DNA from: Rubrobacter sp.
GTDB lineage: Bacteria > Actinomycetota > Rubrobacteria > Rubrobacterales > Rubrobacteraceae
Assembly: GCA_013695335.1 (NCBI GenBank)
Contig: JACDAR010000367.1
Location: 1-7,725 of the forward strand
Reading direction: 5' to 3'
DNA length: 7,725 bases
A program made the translations under genes and the position numbers. The notes under the pieces were generated by a model. The model saw nothing but the letters and a program-made list of their open reading frames with translations. It did no database searches and was not told the origin of the DNA. Positions 5,144-7,725 of this stretch are shown here, piece by piece. Positions within the stretch are counted from its first letter, which is position 1. Each line of letters starts with the position of its first letter.

Positions 5144-5965
5144 CTAATCCACCAGCGGAGGTCCCTGCCGGATGCGGGCACGCAAGTCTTCCGGTTCGTT
5201 CGGCGGCGACCACGGCGACTCTATCCACCACGTAGCACCGGCCTCGGCGAACGGACGCACGATTGAGGCGGCCTCTTCGGGATCATCGCCCGGCGTCACG
5301 CCTTCCCACACGATATCGAAAGGCGTTGATCCTGCACGATTCTCCCCGACGTAGGATTTCATAGCCTCTATGTCGTCGGGCGTCACCCCGCCCCTGGTGG
5401 TGTAGGCGAGCAGGCCATCGTAGCGGAGGGCGCGGTTCATGGACTTCTTGCTCGGCCACGCCCCGACCACCCAGATCGGGATTCGCGGACGCTGCACCGG
5501 AGATGGACGGAAGGCCATCTCCTCCAGGCGATAGTGTTGGCCTTCGTAGGAGAATGGATCGCCGCTCCACAGGCCGGTGAGGATCTCCAGGCTCTCGTCC
5601 AGAAGCTCCGCCCTGACCTTCCGATCCAAAGCCTCCCCCACCTTCGAGAAACCACCATCGTCGGTGGCGCCGAGGCCCACCGGCAGAACGAGGCGACCGT
5701 TGGAAAGATGATCCAGGGTCATGGTCTCGCGGGCGAGCTTCCACGGGCGACGCCGGGCCGGGGGCGTGAGCATGGCCCCTATTCGGATACGCTGCGTGCG
5801 CATCGCCATCGCCGACATCACCACCCACGGGTCGTATGTGTCCATCGCCCCGACGCAAATGCCGTCCCAGTAGAAAGCGCCGTCCCAGCCAGCTTCCTCC
5901 GCCTCGCTGGCGAGATCCGCGACCGTCAGGGGATCACCTTTGGGGATGATGAAACCGTAGCGCAT
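5144..5965 (-). CDS. LLM-class flavin- or F420-dependent oxidoreductase
   Basis: The product is 273 residues. ATG 5965 is preceded by AGGAGG at 5971-5976, a strong ribosome site. The protein follows the bacterial luciferase-like TIM-barrel family: MRYGFIIPKG, DLASEAEEAGWDGAFYWD, then RIRIGAMLTPPARRRPWKLA, then TLDHLSNGRLVLPVGLGA, then SYEGQHYRLEEMAFRPSPVQRPRIPIWVVGAW. This covers the usual beta1 strand, the GR-x-x-L-x-x-G-G signature region and the QRPRIPIWVVG strand. Members use FMN or F420 as hydride carrier. I cannot decide the cofactor or substrate from sequence alone. The length is at the short end for the family, and residues 215-273 replace the final barrel strands with a compact tail. 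It is convergent with the sortase, stopping 6 bp from its end, and follows the J-domain operon after a 103-bp gap containing a hairpin. Confidence 0.88.
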   Translation of the reverse strand: MRYGFIIPKGDPLTVADLASEAEEAGWDGAFYWDGICVGAMDTYDPWVVMSAMAMRTQRIRIGAMLTPPARRRPWKLARETMTLDHLSNGRLVLPVGLGATDDGGFSKVGEALDRKVRAELLDESLEILTGLWSGDPFSYEGQHYRLEEMAFRPSPVQRPRIPIWVVGAWPSKKSMNRALRYDGLLAYTTRGGVTPDDIEAMKSYVGENRAGSTPFDIVWEGVTPGDDPEEAASIVRPFAEAGATWWIESPWSPPNEPEDLRARIRQGPPLVD

Positions 5966-6002
5966 TCATGCCTCCTCGCCTCGAACCCACCCTCGGGATG
6001 CG

Positions 6003-6008
6003 AGTATA
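6003..6008 (-). promoter_or_regulatory. Candidate -10 box for the LLM oxidoreductase gene
   Basis: TATACT on the minus strand is one mismatch from TATAAT and lies about 37 nt upstream of the ATG at 5965. It would give a leader of about 30 nt containing AGGAGG. The -35 region falls on the hairpin at 6028-6047 and shows no clear match. Confidence 0.4.
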
Positions 6009-6027
6009 CGGGGCATCATGCGGCACA

Positions 6028-6047
6028 CCATCGCTGTTTTGCGATGG
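6028..6047 (-). terminator. Hairpin after the J-domain operon, possible terminator
   Basis: There is a perfect 7-bp stem, CCATCGC and GCGATGG, with a 6-nt loop, starting 22 bp after the J-domain gene stop. No U-tract follows on the minus strand, so a classical intrinsic terminator is not proven. Its position between two same-strand genes fits termination of the upstream operon. Confidence 0.45.
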
Positions 6048-6068
6048 CGGGAAGTTCTGGTTCGGGGT

Positions 6069-6599
6069 TTATCTGCGAGAGTGGCGGATGATGGCGTCGT
6101 GGGCGCCGTTGATCTCGGCTGTCAGCCGCTCGGCTTTGACGCGTTTGCCAGCGTCGGTGAAACGATCGGGGTGGAATCTTTTGACCAGCTCCCTGCGCTT
6201 GCGATGAACCTCCTCGATGGGTGCGCCTGGATCGAGGCCCAGCCGGTTGTAGGCGGAGAGTACGTTGAGGGGATATTTTCTCGGGACGAAGCCAGAGGCG
6301 GCGGAGCGCCAGTTCCCTTCGCGGCCACCCGAGGTCCGGCTTTCTGCGTTCCGCTCCCTGGATGCATGGTCGTCGGCTGCCTGTTCGTGGGCGCGCTTTT
6401 CTTCTTCGTGGCGTTCCTCGGCGGCCCGCCACTCCTCGGCGGCCCCCCGCCAGGCTGCGGAGAATGCTCCCCCGAAGGTATCTCTGAGGGTTTCCCCACG
6501 CTCACGACCGCTCCTGAGGGTCTCCCTGAAGCGGTCGTCGTCCTGGAGGGTGGATACGAAGCCCCGGGCGAGACGCCCCAGGCGACGCGGGATGCTCAC
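6069..6599 (-). CDS. J-domain (DnaJ-like) co-chaperone, J-domain at the C-terminus
   Basis: The product is 176 residues. GTG 6599 overlaps the upstream stop (GTGA), which implies translational coupling. Residues 1-52 are basic and Arg/Gly-rich. Residues about 53-85 are a highly charged helix rich in Glu, Arg, Ala and His. Residues 86-110 form a linker. Residues about 112-175 fit a J-domain: LSAYNRLGLDPGAPIEEVHRK, RELVKRFHPDRF with the invariant HPD at 143-145, then the KAERLTAEINGAHDAI helix. J-domains stimulate the ATPase of an Hsp70 (DnaK) partner, and the rest of the protein usually selects clients. The Gly/Phe linker, zinc fingers and C-terminal domains of DnaJ are absent, so this is a class C type with reversed order. 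It is the last gene of a three-gene operon with two coiled-coil proteins, which are candidate partners. Confidence 0.85.
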   Translation of the reverse strand: MSIPRRLGRLARGFVSTLQDDDRFRETLRSGRERGETLRDTFGGAFSAAWRGAAEEWRAAEERHEEEKRAHEQAADDHASRERNAESRTSGGREGNWRSAASGFVPRKYPLNVLSAYNRLGLDPGAPIEEVHRKRRELVKRFHPDRFTDAGKRVKAERLTAEINGAHDAIIRHSRR

Positions 6600-7312
6600 G
6601 AACCGCGATCCCCCTGATCCTTACGGGTCTCCCAACCCCGCGAGAGCGGGCCGCGGGGGCGCAGGACCTGGGTGTCGTCCTGGTCCACGCGCTCCATCAC
6701 CTGAGTCTCGTCACCGGCGGAAGAACCCACAACCACGTCGTCGGTAGTGTCGTCTTCCGTGTCAGGCGTCTCCTCGTCAGAGTCTTCCTCTTCTTCCTCG
6801 GAGAGGCCGAAGAATTCCCTCACCCTCGCTATATCTTCCAGGCTCTCGCGGGCGCGGGAGATCCTGCCTTTCTCATCGCGCACGCCGTAATCGCGGGCTT
6901 CCTTGGCCTTGCGGATCTGCTCCTCCAGGGAGGCGACTACCTCTTTGGTCCTGGTTTCGAGATCCTGAATGCGCTGTTGGGAGAGCTCTACCTCGGAGTC
7001 GAGCTTGGACTCGCGGGCGCGGGTCGAGCTTTCGAGGCTGTCTATGTCTATCCCAGCGGCGAGGAGCGTCTGACGCACTATGCGGTAGGCACTCTGGCGC
7101 GGCACTTCGGGCGGCAGTTCTTTGATGATCTCAGCCGCCCGCTCGACCGTGAAGCCCTGCCGCTCAGCGCGGGGACTGCCCAACTCCCTCACCCCCATCT
7201 CGTCCGAGGAGTACGTGGTGGTCTCGTCCCCGCCCTCGTCCGGTGTGAACATCCGGGAGAAGATCCCCTTCTGTTGCTGCGTGTTTCTTCTGTTGCGTCG
7301 GTCGTCTGTCAT
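6596..7312 (-). CDS. Hypothetical acidic coiled-coil protein, middle gene of the J-domain operon
   Basis: The product is 238 residues. ATG 7312 overlaps the upstream stop by 4 nt (ATGA), and its own stop overlaps the next start. Residues 1-50 are polar and basic at the N-terminus. Residues about 54-92 look folded (FTVERAAEIIKELPPEV, then QSAYRIVRQTLLAAGIDI). Residues about 95-165 are a long heptad-like helix with few prolines or glycines (ELSQQRIQDLETRTKEVVASL and on). Residues 171-192 are almost all Glu, Asp and Thr. The tail holds two copies of an acidic-T-Q-V motif, DETQVM at 201 and DDTQVL at 212. No signal peptide or membrane segment is visible. I do not recognise the family. Coupled translation with a J-domain protein suggests a physical partner or client adaptor, which is inference. 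Confidence 0.75.
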   Translation of the reverse strand: MTDDRRNRRNTQQQKGIFSRMFTPDEGGDETTTYSSDEMGVRELGSPRAERQGFTVERAAEIIKELPPEVPRQSAYRIVRQTLLAAGIDIDSLESSTRARESKLDSEVELSQQRIQDLETRTKEVVASLEEQIRKAKEARDYGVRDEKGRISRARESLEDIARVREFFGLSEEEEEDSDEETPDTEDDTTDDVVVGSSAGDETQVMERVDQDDTQVLRPRGPLSRGWETRKDQGDRGS

Positions 7313-7725
7313 CTCGCGCTCACCTGCTTTATGTCCGTGTCCGGCAGCGGGTCGACAGCCCGCGTTACCTCGTCAAGTCCTTTCCTGAAGTATGCCACCC
7401 GCTCCTTGAGATGCACGAGGCCCGATTCCAGCGAACGCGGCGCAAGGCTCGTGTCAACGGCGAGAAGCTCGCCGCGAAGGTTGCCGAGCAGGCTCTCCAC
7501 GCCTTCGAGCTGGGCGTTTATGATGCTGACGCCACCCAGAATATCCTCGTAGCTCTCCAGCTCTCCGCGCCGTGCATCGAGGGCGCTCTCGAACGCCGCC
7601 CGCATCGCGGAGCCAGGCCCCAGCGAATCCAGGTCTTTCTCCAGCCCCTCTATGCGGCGCATTATGCCGTGACGGTCCACGCTATCGAGGTGCCGCCGCA
7701 GGGCAGCCCGCCGCCGCGCCAGCCG
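7309..7725 (-). CDS. Hypothetical coiled-coil protein, N-terminus outside the window
   Basis: At least 138 residues are visible, and the frame stays open to the right edge. The GTG at 7680 is a possible internal codon but has no ribosome site, and the upstream residues (LARRRAALRRHLDS) continue the helical, Arg-rich pattern, so the true start is probably outside. The visible part is mostly amphipathic helix: RRIEGLEKDL, AAFESALDARRGELESYEDI, QLEGVESLLGNLRGELLAV, VHLKERVAYFRKGLDEV. It has no Cys, no signal peptide and no membrane segment. Its stop overlaps the next start (ATGA at 7309-7312), so it is the upstream member of the J-domain operon. I cannot name the family. Confidence 0.7.
   Translation of the reverse strand, partial: RLARRRAALRRHLDSVDRHGIMRRIEGLEKDLDSLGPGSAMRAAFESALDARRGELESYEDILGGVSIINAQLEGVESLLGNLRGELLAVDTSLAPRSLESGLVHLKERVAYFRKGLDEVTRAVDPLPDTDIKQVSAR

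Noticed and set aside
5135..5146. TAGA-TTTT-TCTA palindrome joining the sortase and LLM stop codons
   Set aside because: A 4-bp AT-rich stem is likely by chance since both stop codons create the symmetry; not a convincing bidirectional terminator.
5534..6091. Plus-strand open frame antisense to the LLM gene
   Set aside because: It is a shadow frame over a clearly recognisable enzyme and has no domain or ribosome site of its own.
7309..7680. Treating GTG 7680 as the true start of the right-edge coiled-coil gene
   Set aside because: There is no Shine-Dalgarno sequence before it, and the frame upstream is open with matching helical character.

Overview
The window is GC-rich bacterial DNA with mixed GTG and ATG starts, purine-rich Shine-Dalgarno sites, short operons with 4-nt stop/start overlaps, and at least one promoter that looks leaderless. 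Together with a PRC-barrel protein, a sortase and a luciferase-like (LLM) oxidoreductase, this suggests a high-GC actinobacterium-like host. Rubrobacter-type bacteria are my best guess from protein style. This is inference; there is no rRNA or marker gene here to prove it.

Layout, left to right. (1) Positions 1-2616, minus strand: an apparent two-gene operon. The upstream gene (2616 to 811) encodes a 601-residue protein: an unrecognised N-terminal globular domain, then about 19 Gly/Ala/Asp/Glu-rich 11-residue repeats, then a C-terminal block of 11-residue D-x-x-G repeats. The downstream gene (757 to beyond base 1, partial) has a helical N-terminus, a recognisable E3-binding (peripheral subunit-binding, PSBD) domain, and its own 11/7-residue Ala/Gln/Gly repeats. 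Both resemble LEA/hydrophilin-type stress proteins in composition. (2) 2617-2957: a 341-bp divergent intergenic region with a candidate stress-type promoter and several small inverted repeats. (3) 2958-3575, plus strand: a PRC-barrel protein. (4) 3598-4416, minus strand: a tyrosine-recombinase-fold protein that has lost most catalytic residues and is convergent with the PRC gene. (5) 4481-5137, plus strand: a membrane-anchored sortase, divergent from the recombinase. Their 64-bp spacer appears to hold two overlapping promoters. (6) 5144-5965, minus strand: an LLM-class flavin/F420-type oxidoreductase, ending 6 bp from the sortase stop. (7) 6069-7725, minus strand: a tightly overlapped operon of a coiled-coil protein (partial at the right edge), an acidic coiled-coil protein, and a small protein with a C-terminal J-domain.

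How the genes may work together. The left operon and the PRC gene share a control region and look like a stress or desiccation set; this is inferred from protein composition only. The right operon looks like a dedicated Hsp70 co-chaperone module with two coiled-coil partners. The sortase, the degenerate recombinase and the LLM enzyme show no obvious link to these sets. The most unusual material is the 11-residue-repeat protein pair, the PSBD fused to a LEA-like tail, and the degenerate recombinase. No tRNA, rRNA, CRISPR array, transposase or insertion sequence was seen.
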